The position numbers and the translations under genes were made by a program. Positions 9,640 to 21,356 of a stretch of DNA of 64,000 bases are shown here, piece by piece. Source of the DNA: Hydractinia symbiolongicarpus (Eukaryota; Cnidaria; Hydrozoa; Anthoathecata; Hydractiniidae); contig NC_079880.1 of assembly GCF_029227915.1 (NCBI RefSeq), forward strand, positions 16,820,001-16,884,000. The letters are read 5' to 3'. Position 1 is the first letter of the stretch; every line of letters starts with the position of its first letter. Below the pieces are notes generated by a model, which saw only the letters and a list, made by a program, of their open reading frames with translations, did no database searches and was not told the origin of the DNA.

Positions 9640-12294
9640 ACTAGCCATAGTTACCACTAATGCGCCCCGAATTACTAATAACGATTTCAAACATTCAAAT
9701 TTAGAACGGGATTTAAAATTAAAATGGAAAATGGTGGACGTTTGAAATCTATAAAAACTGCAGTGTTAGAACTTATTATTTTCGTAAATTTTCACATTTG
9801 GCTAAGGCTCTATCTATAAAGTTAGATCTTGATTAAATATATGTACACTTTAAACGCCTCTAGCCTTCTTGTTGTGTAATTTCACGTAATCATTGCTTTT
9901 GATTTATGGTTAAAATTCGTTCAAAAGACTTACGCATACATTTTTGACTTATCAAATCTCCAAAAATTCTTGTGCTGTAATAACAAATTGTGTCTGAAAG
10001 CTATTCTGCTGAAACATTTTCCGCCAAATATGACGAATATGATAGAAATGCAGTACGGAATTGCATAGAGGCTTGTGAATAAGCTTATTGCCCAGGGGAA
10101 AATTTTTAAATAAGAAGCCCTGCGACTTGAAGATTTCCGTCATTAGCCTAAAAGATTCTGAAATTTGAAGTAGACTTTAAAACGGAGAACAATGGGGTAT
10201 ATAAACACATCATAAGTATCCTAATTCGCAATTATTATTGCGTAAAATACAACTTGATAAATAAAAAATAATTTTTTTTTTACATATATATAGTATATAT
10301 TCTAAAACAATAGTTAAAACTTTAACTGGATTTTTTTATAACTGATCTCGAAAATTCCAGGATGCAGGATTGCTATGTATGAACTTCACGATTCGAATAT
10401 ATATAATAACTTCTGAACAATTTCAATTTCAATGAATTATTACTCTGTTAAGTTACCAATAAAATCCTTAAAAATTTCTCTTGTTGAAGATTTTTCGAAA
10501 CTGCTGATGGTGCATGGTTTCATAACAAATGATCTGAAAAAGAAAGTATATTTAAAATTGAGAAAGAAGAATACAATTTTACCAGAACTGAATTAATACT
10601 AGGTTGTTTAATTATTGTCTACTTATCTGATTAAAGTTAGAATTTATTAAAAAGATACAAATCAATGCCATGTGATACACAAAAGGTATACTATATAAAT
10701 AAAAATATATATATAAATTTAGTCAAGCTGGCTTTGATATCATTGTTAAACAAGTATAATATTAAGCAGGCGATACAAGATTTTCAAACCTGTGGACAAT
10801 ACAGGACTTATTTTGTTGAAATCGATTTATTGAATTTTACAAATTTGATTGTTTATTATCGAGGAAATTGATTGGTCATTGTTTTCGAATTGAATTGAAC
10901 AAGTTGATACAAAAAAGGGTAGACACTCAATTAATAAATTTGTCAGATTTGATAAATCAACAACATCATTTATAATTTCAAGAAAAAACATAAAAAAGGG
11001 AAGAAAACAAAGAAACCTGTAACATACTGTGGGTAGCGTCTAGTTGTACTGCAAGGGCTAACTATGTTATGTTATTGGTTAATTTATCAGTTCAACTTGA
11101 CTGTTCCGTGCAATGAACAACAATATTTTTTCATGATTCAACAAATATCTTTTTATATATATTCTTGCGGTCTGATTCGTGTAAACCAATCACGGGCAGC
11201 CATTATGAAATGGGGTACAAATGCCGTAATTAATGTTTTTGTGGTGAAATCTTCATAAATACAATACTGGATTTTTCAAGGAATTCTTTTTTTTTAGTCA
11301 AATCTTTAATATGTTTTAGATACTGCTTAATTTTTGCCATTTTGCGACATTTTAACGACGTTTTACTTGTAAATTCTGTTCAAGGTTGCTACTTTGAAGG
11401 TTTGACCGTGAAAAGTCCACTTTGTTCTCCATCGGATAGCAACGAAGGAGAACATTCTGACCGCAAGAATACATGATAGCAGCCTCACAAAGGTTCCTTT
11501 AGAAGTTATTTTACTCACCCAAAACGCCTATACTTTTTACGGTGTATGTGGCTTATCAGCACCCTCGTTGATAAAATTACACAGGGCAGGATAAAAGTTT
11601 TTTGTTGCTTCTAAAAAAAGGGACTCTAATGAAAGCACTATTTTGTGCAGTTCTAGCTTGATAGCTGTAGTACAAGTGAGAGTAGTTTTACGACTATTAA
11701 CTTATAAAATGCAAGAATTTAAAAATAAGTATTTAGCTCCCTAGCTACAACATTAAAGCTATTACGACAAGCCAGACCATCGGGAAGGGAAGACCAACAA
11801 AATGCAAGCAGTTTTAGTCATGGCCATACACGGAATGTTCTGTTCTTGATTGACTTTAAATTGTGATGCATTTATAAATTGCGGCCTTTGGATCAACGCC
11901 ATAAACCGTTCTGAGTTTAATTTCATATAAAATATAAGTAATCCTTCTACTTACTATTAACAAGTTTCGAAACAACTTGGACAAAGAAAAACAAACCTTT
12001 TCTTGAAGATAAATTCACGTGGGCTGCAGTGACATTTAAGCATATTAAACGAGACAATATTACAAAGCTTTAAATTAACATAACAAAAGAATCTCGATTA
12101 ATATTTTTTATGGCAGTCAAATCTTCAGAGACAACAAAGAAACCGAGACAAGATAAGTTTTGCTCGATCAGTGTTATTTTTGTCTTGATGGTACCAAACA
12201 CACAGGTTGTGTTATATCAAACCTAGGTTGGATGTTCGAGCCGAAGTTCCCCCGCGAAGTTGAGAGTAAGAAAAAAACTTCTCCCATACATAAA
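9640..12294. repeat. 2.66-kb tandem repeat, copy 1 (protease-less derivative)
   Basis: It begins ACTAGCCATAG and ends CCCATACATAA, directly joined to copy 2. 10070-10965 matches 3831-4735 and 11862-12294 matches about 9137-9585 of the protease-carrying copy. 10966-11861 replaces the protease gene with about 0.9 kb of non-coding sequence. Short ORFs here (such as 10665-10871) also occur in each copy but show no coding features. The unit is therefore an internally altered, non-autonomous form of the repeat. Confidence 0.85.
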
Positions 12295-14956
12295 ACTAGC
12301 CATAGTTACCACTAATGCGCCCCGAATTACTAATAACGATTTCAAACATTCAAATTTAGAACGGGATTTAACATTAAAATGGAAAATGGTGGACGTTTGA
12401 AATCTATAAAAACTGCAGTGTTAGAACTTATTATTTTCGTTATTTTCACATTTGGCTAAGGCTCTATCTATAAAGTTAGATCTTGATTAAATATATGTAC
12501 ACTTTAAACGCCTCTAGCCTTCTTGTTGTGTAATTTCACGTAATCATTGCTTTTGATTTATGGTTAAAATTCGTTCAAAAGACTTACGCATACATTTTTG
12601 ACTTATCAAATCTCCAAAAATTCTTGTGCTGTAATAACAAATTGTGTCTGAAAGCTATTCTGCTGAAACATTTTCCGCCAAATATGACGAATATGATAGA
12701 AATGCAGTACGGAATTGCATAGAGGCTTGTGAATAAGCTTATTGCCCAGGGGAAAATTTTTAAATAAGAAGCCCTGCGACTTGAAGATTTCCGTCATTAG
12801 CCTAAAAGATTCTGAAATTTGAAGTAGACTTTAAAACGGAGAACAATGGGGTATATAAACACATCATAAGTATCCTAATTCTCAATTATTATTGTAATTA
12901 ACGTAAAATACAACTTGATAAATAAAAAATAATTTTTTTTTTACATATATATAGTATATATTCTAAAACAATAGTTAAAACTTTAACTGGATTTTTTTAT
13001 AACTGATCTTGAAAATTCCAGGATGCAGGATTGCTATGTATGAACTTCACGATTCGAATATATATAATAACTTCTGAACAATTTCAATTTCAATGAATTA
13101 TTACTCTGTTAAGTTACCAATAAAATCCTTAAAAATTCCTCTCGTTGAAGATTTTTCGAAAATGCTGATGGTGCATGGTTTCATAACAAATGATCTGAAA
13201 AAGAAAGTATATTTAAAATTGAGAAAGAAGAATACAATTTTACCAGAACTGAATTAATACTAGGTTGTTTAATTATTGTCTACTTATCTGATTTAAAGTT
13301 AGAATTTATTAAAAAGATACAAATCAATGCCATGTGATACACAAAAGGTATACTATATAAATAAAAATATATATATAAATTTAGTCAAGCTGGCTTTGAT
13401 ATCATTGTTAAACAAGTATAATATTAAACAGGCGATACAAGATTTTCAAACCTGTGGACAATACAGGACTTATTTTGTTGAAATCGATTTATTGAATTTT
13501 ACAAATTTGATTGTTTATTATCGAGGAAATTGATTGGTCATTGTTTTCGAATTGAATTGAACAAGTTGATACAAAAAAGGGTAGACACTCAATTAATAAA
13601 TTTGTCAGATTTGATAAATCAACAACATCATTTATAATTTCAAGAAAAAACATAAAAAAGGGAAGAAAACAAAGAAACCTGTAACATACTGTGGGTAGCG
13701 TCTAGTTGTACTGCAAGGGCTAACTATGTTATGTTATTGGTTAATTTATCAGTTCAACTTGACTGTTCCGTGCAATGAACAACAATATTTTTTCATGATT
13801 CAACAAATATCTTTTTATATATATTCTTGCGGTCTGATTCGTGTCAACCAATCACGGGCAGCCATTATGAAATGGGGTACAAATGCCGTAATTAATGTTT
13901 TTGTGGTGAAATCTTCATAAATACAATACTGGATTTTTCAAGGAATTCTTTTTTTTTAGTCAAATCTTTAATATGTTTTAGATACTGCTTAATTTTTGCC
14001 ATTTTGCGACATTTTAACGACGTTTTACTTGTAAGTTCTGTTCAAGGTTGCTACTTTGAAGGTTTGACCGTGAAAAGTCCACTTTGTTCTCCATCGGATA
14101 GCAACGAAGGAGAACATTCTGACCGCAAGAATACATGATAGCAGCCTCACAAAGGTTCCTTTAGAAGTTATTTTACTCACCCAAAACGCCTATACTTTTT
14201 ACGGTGTATGTGGCTTATCAGCACCCTCGTTGATAAAATTACACAGGGCAGGATAAAAGTTTTTTGTTGCTTCTAAAAAAAGGGACTCTAATGAAAGCAC
14301 TATTTTGTGCAGTTCTAGCTTGATAGCTGTAGTACAAGTGAGAGTAGTTTTACGACTATTAACTTATAAAATGCAAGAATTTAAAAATAAGTATTTAGCT
14401 CCCTAGCTACAACATTAAAGCTATTACGACAAGCCAGACCATCGGGAAGGGAAGACCAACAAAATGCAAGCAGTTTTAGTCATGGCCATACACGGAATGT
14501 TCTGTTCTTGATTGACTTTAAATTGTGATGCATTTATAAATTGCGGCCTTTGGATCAACGCCATAAACCGTTCTGAGTTTAATTTCATATAAAATATAAG
14601 TAATCCTTCTACTTACTATTAACAAGTTTCGAAACAACTTGGACAAAGAAAAACAAACCTTTTCTTGAAGATAAATTCACGTGGGCTGCAGTGACATTTA
14701 AGCATATTAAACGAGACAATATTACAAAGCTTTAAATTAACATAACAAAAGAATCTCGATTAATATTTTTTATGGCAGTCAAATCTTCAGAGACAACAAA
14801 GAAACCGAGACAAGATAAGTTTTGCTCGATCAGTGTTATTTTTGTCTTGATGGTACCAAACACACAGGTTGTGTTATATCAAACCTAGATTGGATGTTCG
14901 AGCCGAAGTTCCCCCGCGAAGTTGAGAGTAAGAAAAAAACTTCTCCCATACATAAA
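12295..14956. repeat. 2.66-kb tandem repeat, copy 2
   Basis: Nearly identical to copy 1, with scattered single-base differences and small indels (for example GTAATTAACG present at 12895 but absent from copy 1 near 10242). It starts with the same ACTAGCCATAG and runs on into the two 54-bp hairpin units. The very high identity suggests a recent tandem duplication or unequal crossing-over. It could also reflect an assembly artefact. Confidence 0.85.
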
Positions 14957-15064
14957 ACAAACACTATATACCCGCGGTCCACTAAATGTGCGCCCCTTCG
15001 GCGGGGCGCAACAAACACTATATACCCGCGGTCCACTAAATGTGCGCCCCTTCGGCGGGGCGCA
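14957..15064. repeat. Two tandem 54-bp units with GC-rich hairpin
   Basis: Two identical 54-bp units (14957-15010, 15011-15064), each ending in the hairpin GCGCCCC-TTCGGC-GGGGCGC with a TTCG-type loop. They close the right end of copy 2 and lie next to a run of Helitron-like ends. Such hairpins can act as terminal signals in rolling-circle elements, but no transposase is visible. Confidence 0.85.
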
Positions 15065-15074
15065 ATTAAAGAGA

Positions 15075-15216
15075 CTAGTCGTTAGCCCGTCGAAAAATCC
15101 ACGGGTTTGCCCGTCCTTTTTATACCGCATTGCGTGCGTCTCGCCACCTACGCAGCTAAGCTACTATTTTGCGTGACAGATAGACAGAAAGACATTTACG
15201 GGTATTATAATATAGA
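15075..15216 (-). mobile_element. Short non-autonomous Helitron-like element
   Basis: Read on the - strand it begins TCTATATTATAATACCCGTA and ends with a Pro-type 8-bp hairpin (CCCGTGGATTTTTCGACGGG, one mismatch), then CTAACGA and CTAG. Helitrons begin TC, end CTRR with a hairpin about 10 bp before, and insert between A and T. The base left of the CTAG is A as expected. Related copies are at 26053, 32734 and 56698. Confidence 0.75.
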
Positions 15217-15341
15217 AGTCGTTAACCCGTGAAAAAATCCACGGGGTCGCCCGTCCTTTATATATCGCATTTATGTTTCCGTAACAGAAGGACAAACAGA
15301 CGCACGAACAGACAGACGAAATACGGCTATTATTAAAGAGA
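15217..15341 (-). mobile_element. Second Helitron-like element, abutting the first
   Basis: Directly adjoins the previous element and has the same design: a 3' hairpin built on CCGTG and CACGG with CGGG flanks, the GGACGGGCGA motif, and a 5' terminus beginning TCTCTTTAATAATA on the - strand. The CTAG end is degraded (AGTCG instead of CTAGTCG). Confidence 0.6.
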
Positions 15342-16100
15342 CTAGCCGGAAAACCCAGCGCGAAACGCCGGGGTAAGCCACAAGTCAAGGTGTGACCCGG
15401 TGTTGAACACTCTGTGAAGCGTTTAATAAGAGCCGTAAACTGCGCCATACCATCAGGTGGAGCGCTTTAGTACATGTATACAGTATGTCGTAACAATAGT
15501 CGTAAATTAAGTGAAGCGCATACACCATGATAGTGATACAACTGTAACATTTTTTTCAGAAAATAACTTTCCCAAACAATATCTGACATAAAAACAGAGC
15601 TTACAAACCGTTTTTACCCGTCATAGCAAAAACAATCGGTTAATAATAATTTATTTTGCGGAATAAGTTTTTGTGAAAGTTGAGAAATTAATTGTGACAC
15701 CGGACTGAGCGCTTAGTAAAGTTAAACAGTGTGGCACAGACCTATAGGCATAATACCCTTTTCCAATAACTATATCTTAACTTTGGTTTAAAAAAACCCA
15801 CAGAATTAGCTCATCGTCAACACCAGGCAGAGCGCTTAACAGGTGAATCGTGTCAAACACATGAGCATACGATAATACCATTTACAAAATCTTTATCGCT
15901 TCGGTTTAAAAAGAAATTAGGAAACAGCCTGGCATTACCCGGTCCTGTTAAAAAAATTACTCAGTTATTTTATTTTGCAGAATAAGTTTTCATAACACCT
16001 CTTGCAAAAACAATTTCACGCAACTTCGGTTCAAATAAAAACACAGGGAGCAGATTGTTATTACCCATCTAGCTAAAACTATCGCTCAGGCATTTTATTT
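15342..16100 (-). repeat. Third Helitron-like end followed by a degenerate ~130-bp repeat array
   Basis: 15342 begins CTAGCC after AGAGA, the same junction type as the two preceding elements, with a nearby imperfect hairpin (CCAGCG/CGCCGG). Inward lie diverged repeats marked by GAGCGCTTA-type motifs (15461, 15707, 15830) and TTTATTTTGCGGAATAAG-type motifs (15651, 15969). The same repeat occurs at 28225-28560. The 5' terminus was not located. Confidence 0.5.
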
Positions 16101-16559
16101 GCAGAAAAATAATGAAAGATATAGCTACCTAGCTAGCTGCATTTAGCATGGCACATAGCGCATGTACTCTCCTTGTGTCATTAATAAACTTTTGACTTTT
16201 GCTACAGTTTATATCACAGTAAAGTGGTAGCTAACTACTTAATTGCATATGATTGCATTTAGTATGAAAAAGATTATTTTGAAATTATCTTGCAGCCAAC
16301 TGTATGTGGCTGTGCAAGCCACAAACCCAGGTGAAGTAAAAATCAGATTGGTTAGAATAACACGAAAAGCAATAATGTTGACTAACATAAAATTACATTT
16401 CTACGTTGGAAGCCAGAATCTTAAAATTGGTTTGTTTAAGATTGATATATGGCTAGAGAACGTGACAGTAAGAAACAAATAGACGGCTTGCGTTGTGACA
16501 TCATTTGTTTACATTTTCTCGGACCTTGTGGAAGCTGGCAGGATAAAAAACAAAGATGA

Positions 16560-17580
16560 GAAAATAAAGATGAGAAAACTTCGTATATTAAAAAGCACAC
16601 CCTAGCCAATGATGAGGTATTACCAGATCCTTATACCTTAAAAAAAGACTGGCAAAACGATCCAAAGTATTTACCAGATATAACATTTGGAGATATCCAT
16701 ATGTACTTAGTGAAAAGTCCTAGTAGTGGTATCACTCACGAGTCGATGAAGGCTTTTAAATCATTGGATTCATACAACTTTTTTTTATGTGGTCATGTAC
16801 AAGACGTCTATTATCATAACATTGATGCAAAAAGCGAATTTTGTTACATTAAAACAGAGGTTTGTTTGCCTTTGCTAATTTGTTAGCTTTTTATTTTTTA
16901 TGACTGCTCCCCTTAATGCTTTACTTGCATTTTAAAGGTTTTACCAAGTCAAAGACAAGGCCAAAAACAAAAACTATATGAAGTATGGGTTGCATTACAT
17001 AAGAAGGGTGGCTGGGTCCTTACTGCAAACTGCACATGCATGGCCGGGTAAGCAGGTTATTAAACATCGTGTATATAACTTATTAGGCAACCTAGCTCTA
17101 ATACACTACATTTTGTTTAGACTTGGTTCAGCATGCAGCCATGTTGGGGCTCTATTATTTAAGATGCAAGCCGGTGCATTATTAGGAATAAACAAAATTG
17201 CATGTACAAGTAAACTTTGCGCTTGGAGACGATTCGCAGAACCAGCTCTTATGACTGAGATAGACTTCAGCAGACCAAATCAGAAGCAAACAGTACCCAA
17301 AGAAAAAAAAGTTGTGTCGGATAGAATGAAGAAGCCTTTTTCTTTCAGGGATCCCACACATTTAAATAATGAGTTTCATAAACAAAAATTAAAAGAACTT
17401 TATACAGTAAATCCAGATGCTGCAATTCTTACTAGCCTATACGACAATGATCCAGAAGATTTTACAGTTACCAATAGTGAAACTGACACTGCTGACGAAA
17501 CCGAATTAAATAGCATTCCTGAACCTTTGACAAGCCTTTTTAAGCCACAATTAATTTCACACATTCGTAGAAATGTGTGA
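16560..17580 (+). pseudogene. SWIM zinc finger protein gene fragment, three exons
   Basis: Three segments join in frame: 16560-16859, 16938-17047 and 17121-17580, with introns of 78 bp (GTTTGT...TTAAAG) and 73 bp (GTAAGC...TTTAG). The splice at 17047/17121 rebuilds a SWIM finger, CTCMAG-LGSACSH. Before it is a DPKYLPDITFGDI to KSLDSYNFF stretch like that found upstream of SWIM fingers in YqaJ-type proteins of marine invertebrates. The frame is closed by TGA at 16557 and no start codon is in reach, so the 5' end is missing or in another exon. No YqaJ domain follows before the stop at 17580. Most likely a truncated relative of the gene at 1-1590, from a different subfamily. Confidence 0.65.
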
Positions 17581-18107
17581 TTTGGTATGGGCTGCGTTCT
17601 GTCATGGTGGTAACGAAAAGTTGAAAGGGGCGCGAATAGTATCAAAATCAAAGCCACCACAAACCGCGCGCGTAAGTAGACGATTTTCAACCAACTAAGG
17701 CAGGAACCTACCCAAAGTAGGAACATACCTGGGTACTCAACCTCGTCCCCAGTCCCCTCGTCCCTCGTCCCCATTTTTCTCTTTCTGACAATCTCGGAGG
17801 GCGAGAAGAAATGACCCTAGGCCACACTGGTCAGTTCTGAGATCTGATTGGTTTCTCAATTTCCGTAAATTATGAAGATAAATTAATTTATGCGTAAAAA
17901 ATTGAATAATAACAGAAAAATAATAATGGCGGCTAAGTTTATGTGCAGAAGGGACGCTGGAATGTTTGTTCTTCTGGACTGAATTTATTTTTGTGAAAAA
18001 TAAAATATTTGGCATTGTTAAAATAGGTTAAGGTGCAAACAAAATTAAATAGCTTTTAGTTGTACTCAGAGCCTGTTAAAGTAAGCTTCCGTTTTTTTTT
18101 TTTGCAG

Positions 18108-18193
18108 TGCAGTTGAGGAGGTAGCTAACAACAATGAAGGTTTCCTTGAAGACATGCTTAGCAGCGATCTAGCTAGCTTAAATACAACACAAG
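18108..18193 (+). pseudogene. Possible further exon of the SWIM gene
   Basis: An acceptor-like T-tract and TTTGCAG precede 18108, and GGTATATA after 18193 can act as a donor. The frame in between reads an acidic AVEEVANNNEGFLEDMLSSD. The position agrees with a continuing SWIM gene but no domain is recognisable, so this is weak. The flanks 17581-18107 and 18194-19214 show nothing else coding. Confidence 0.3.
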
Positions 18194-19214
18194 GTATATA
18201 CAGGTATACATAACAAATCCTGTTTCTCGAACATACCTTCTTTTACACTCTAATATTCTTTTGGTGCAGAACACATAAACAAAAAAAATAAAATCATATG
18301 CTGTTGATTTGGTTGAAAAAGATTAAGAAACTGGATTAGGAAGTTAATACCATTTAATTAACTAAATAGTAATACGCTTAATTAAATCGGTTACAGATTA
18401 AATAACAATTGATTTTACAGATTGAATAACAATTTTCTCTGACTGCATGAAATGCAACATCCTATGTTTTATGACTTTAATCTCTTAGTAAAGCAACAAA
18501 CATAAATTTATTGAAAAAGGTCAATTGGTTTGACCATAGTGGCCATTTAGTTGTCAATGAGTTTGGAGGGACCCGTTTCGTGAAAACCGAAACTGTAATA
18601 TGGTAAAAATGTGCTAGGACTTCCTTCGCAGGACCTTTGTTGATAGCAGTACCAACAGGAACTGAAGAGGCTATCTTGGGTAAATAATTTCAATAATAAA
18701 ATAATAATAGGCATCTTCAGTAATTCTAATCACAAAACACTCTGAGAATTCTGTGGCTTGGTAGCTAGCTAAAAGTACTTTCACTTTTAACTATAATATG
18801 AAATAAAAATATCTAAAAATCATCATTAAAAAAGTGTATAGTTAGCTACCTTGGTTTGCACAACCATTGTAGCTACAAAAGTACGTCTTGCTACATTGTA
18901 GCTACAGAAGTACGGACCTTTGCTAGCTAGCTAGCATAGATGGCTGAAAACTTTAAAATAAATATATTTTTAAAATTTGTTCGTAGGCAAAAAAAGCGAA
19001 GCAAACACTGCAATCATGTTTTCTTGAAGCAAAAACTCAAAACACTTCAGCTAACTTGTTTCTGATTAAAAATAAAACTCTTATCCTTGATTTCGGTCCA
19101 AGATTGTTTTGCATAAATTATAGCAATACGGTGTTCTCGGCGGTCCGCATGCAATTCTTAACAAAATGACCAAAATTTGCATAAATTAAAAATCAGCACG
19201 AATCGTGCTGATTT

Positions 19215-19300
19215 TAACCAGCCTGGCCCAGGGTCATTTTTTCGCGCCGTCTCGGATATCAAAAAAGCGAAAAATTGCCCTGGGAACGAGGTTGCTGGGT
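19215..19300. repeat. Short foldback MITE ending in the AACCTCGTTCCCAGGG-type terminus
   Basis: The left arm (GCCTGGCCCAGGGTCATTTTT) and the right arm (AATTGCCCTGGGAACGAGGT) are inverted around a short core with GCGAAAA. Related termini occur at 27212-27316, 46900-46945 and 56866-56917. 19301-19880 has nothing else I can name. Confidence 0.5.
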
Positions 19301-19880
19301 ACTAGTTTTCAAATTGTGGAGAAAAGTAGAAACAGATTTTGGATAGCCAAGATTTTTTGGTGCTTTTGAGTGGTTTCTTCAAAAAAATAACGCAAAACAA
19401 CTATGCTCAAAGTAAGTCAAGACTTATATAAAATTGCACGTCTTTAATTGGCTTTAAAGCGTTGGGTATATATAAAGGTTAGTAGTTTTATAAAAGGTAT
19501 TGTCTTTTTTTGTTGTAGGCTAAGGTTATTGTTTAAAATAAGGTTGTTTTTCCTAAAATTATCTTTCAGCTTATTATTTTCCTGATCGTGATAAAAAAAC
19601 GCCTTCTTTGACTGGGGCCTACTTTAATTAAATTGCACAAAGCTTATAAAAACGCATTTTTTTGGAATACGGTAGTTTCCTCTTATACTTATAGTAAAAA
19701 AAATCTCTTTATTTTATCGTAAATAATTTCTTTATTTCTTGCCAATAAAACACTTAGGAAATCTCAGGGCATTTTGCCTTGTTGATGAAGTTAATAGCGG
19801 CGAATTGTCGTTGGCCACCACTCCGTAAAATGGGTTAGACCTTGGGGACGAGGTTGCTCTATTTTCAATAAGCACCTGTA

Positions 19881-19944
19881 ATTTTATTTCCCAATCTTCT
19901 GCGCAAGCAGAGTATGAGAGCGAAGCTCGATAACCTAAAATCCT
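19881..19944. repeat. DIRS left inverted terminal repeat
   Basis: About 64 bp, inverted relative to 24591-24656 with several mismatches, containing CTTCTGCGCAAGCAGAG and GAGCGAAGCTCGATAAC. 19945-20178 is the 5' leader of the element and has no ORF. Confidence 0.85.
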
Positions 19945-20178
19945 CAGCAGTTCATTTCCCAAATCTTACTGAATGTGAAGGACGTGTGCGATTTGTTGGT
20001 GTTTGCGATTGGTAAACTTCAGCTATGCTAATCCGTTTTTAATTCTTTTTCTATAGCTAGCTATATTTTATTATTTTTTCCATAAGTAGTAGAGAATTAT
20101 ATTTATTCCTTCTCTTATATAATTTTATTTATTTACTTACTGCTATAGATCTAAAATTTATGGTGAGCTGCAACCAAG

Positions 20179-21356
20179 ATGGCAGACACCTCAGCTCCAA
20201 AAGAAGGTGGTGAACCCATAGTGTTAGAAACTCCAATGGATTTTTTAACTAAGCTCCTTCCAGCCAGGCAACAGCAGCAGCTGGAAGCAATCACAGCCCT
20301 AGGAGAAAAATTTTCTACTTCCTTGAACAGCCTCCGAGCCGATGTTTTAAACAATGATAATAACTTCCATGTGGACCGCAGTGGAGACAATTCTCCTGGT
20401 CTGAGTCATGGTGCAGATAAACAAAATGAAGCAAATGCTTCCATATCTGCAGATCACCTTAGAGGAAGGAAAAGATCCAGGTCTTCATCAGCAGACTCTT
20501 GCCTCAGTCATGTAGAATCTAGTTCTTCTACTAGGAGGTCTAGTAAAAAAGATGTTGATGCCATAAGTACATCAGCATCCAACCAATTGTATGATGGTTT
20601 AATGAATGAAATGCTGGGGCAAGAAGACAACCAGTTAGAGGACCCAGACCAAGATGTCTGGTCTGACCTCATCAAAGAGTATGGCTAAACTCATGTGGTC
20701 GAAGAAACTTACCAATGAAAAATTGAAAGGCAGACTAGAAAAAGTCCAAATTCCCACGAATTGCCGTTTTTTTGTCTGTAAAGAGCTGCAATAAACCTAT
20801 ATGGGCCAAGGCAGACAGCAAAAGATCAAATGATCTGGTATTGCAGAAACTGCAAACCACTGTTTCGAAAAGCCAAGTGCATATCTTACAATTGGCAGAC
20901 CAAATTATTAAGGCACCCAAACAAGGAAACCTTATTGTAATAGAACCATCCATTTTATTAAATTTGGCTAAAGATGCTCTTTGTCTAATCGGTAACGCCA
21001 ACCAGCAGCTAAATCAGTATCGAAGAGTCGGATTAATCGGTGCAATGCCTCGCCTAAAAGGATTGGCAAAGGATGTGTCTGAAGAAGACTCGTTGCTGTT
21101 TGGAGATGATTTGGACAAAAGAATCCAATCATTGCAAGATGAGGAGAAAACTAGTAAAGTGCTCTCACGACCATCTACACCATATTCAAAAAATAATTTT
21201 AAAAAGTACAAACAGCCATCCTCCAGTTATTCCTCCTCTGCAAAGTATAACCAGTCAAAAAACGAGAAGACCTTCTCAAAAGATCGAAACCACTCCCTGA
21301 GAAGGTACACTCAAACCCTGAAGTACAAAGGGTACAAAGGGAGAAAACAATGGTAG
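20179..21356 (+). pseudogene. DIRS gag-like ORF1, broken by two frameshifts
   Basis: ATG at 20179 opens 169 codons (Gln-rich helix, then Ser-rich, basic, acidic stretches) ending in TAA at 20686. A continuation in another frame (20681 on, MWSKKLTNEKLKGRLE) passes a run of T at 20767-20773, where a second shift leads into the frame ending at 21356. The last part is Leu/Gln-rich and ends Lys/Arg/Ser-rich, as in DIRS nucleocapsid-like proteins. Expected role: binding and packaging element RNA. The stop overlaps the next start in ATGGTAG. Confidence 0.75.

Noticed and set aside
10665-10871. 68-codon ORF repeated at 4434, 10665 and 13327
   Set aside because: It recurs only because the surrounding repeat recurs; AT-rich composition and no domain. 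Conservation follows the whole repeat, not the frame.
14957-15064. Possible CRISPR-like array
   Set aside because: Only two directly abutting units, no spacers, in animal DNA.
14822-15176. Overlapping ORFs with repeated YPRS/RPFGG-type residues on both strands
   Set aside because: They come from the two 54-bp hairpin units; open frames on several strands are expected there.
17400-18015. Two overlapping - strand ORFs (124 and 92 codons)
   Set aside because: One is antisense to the SWIM exon; the other crosses CCTCGTCCCC simple repeats.
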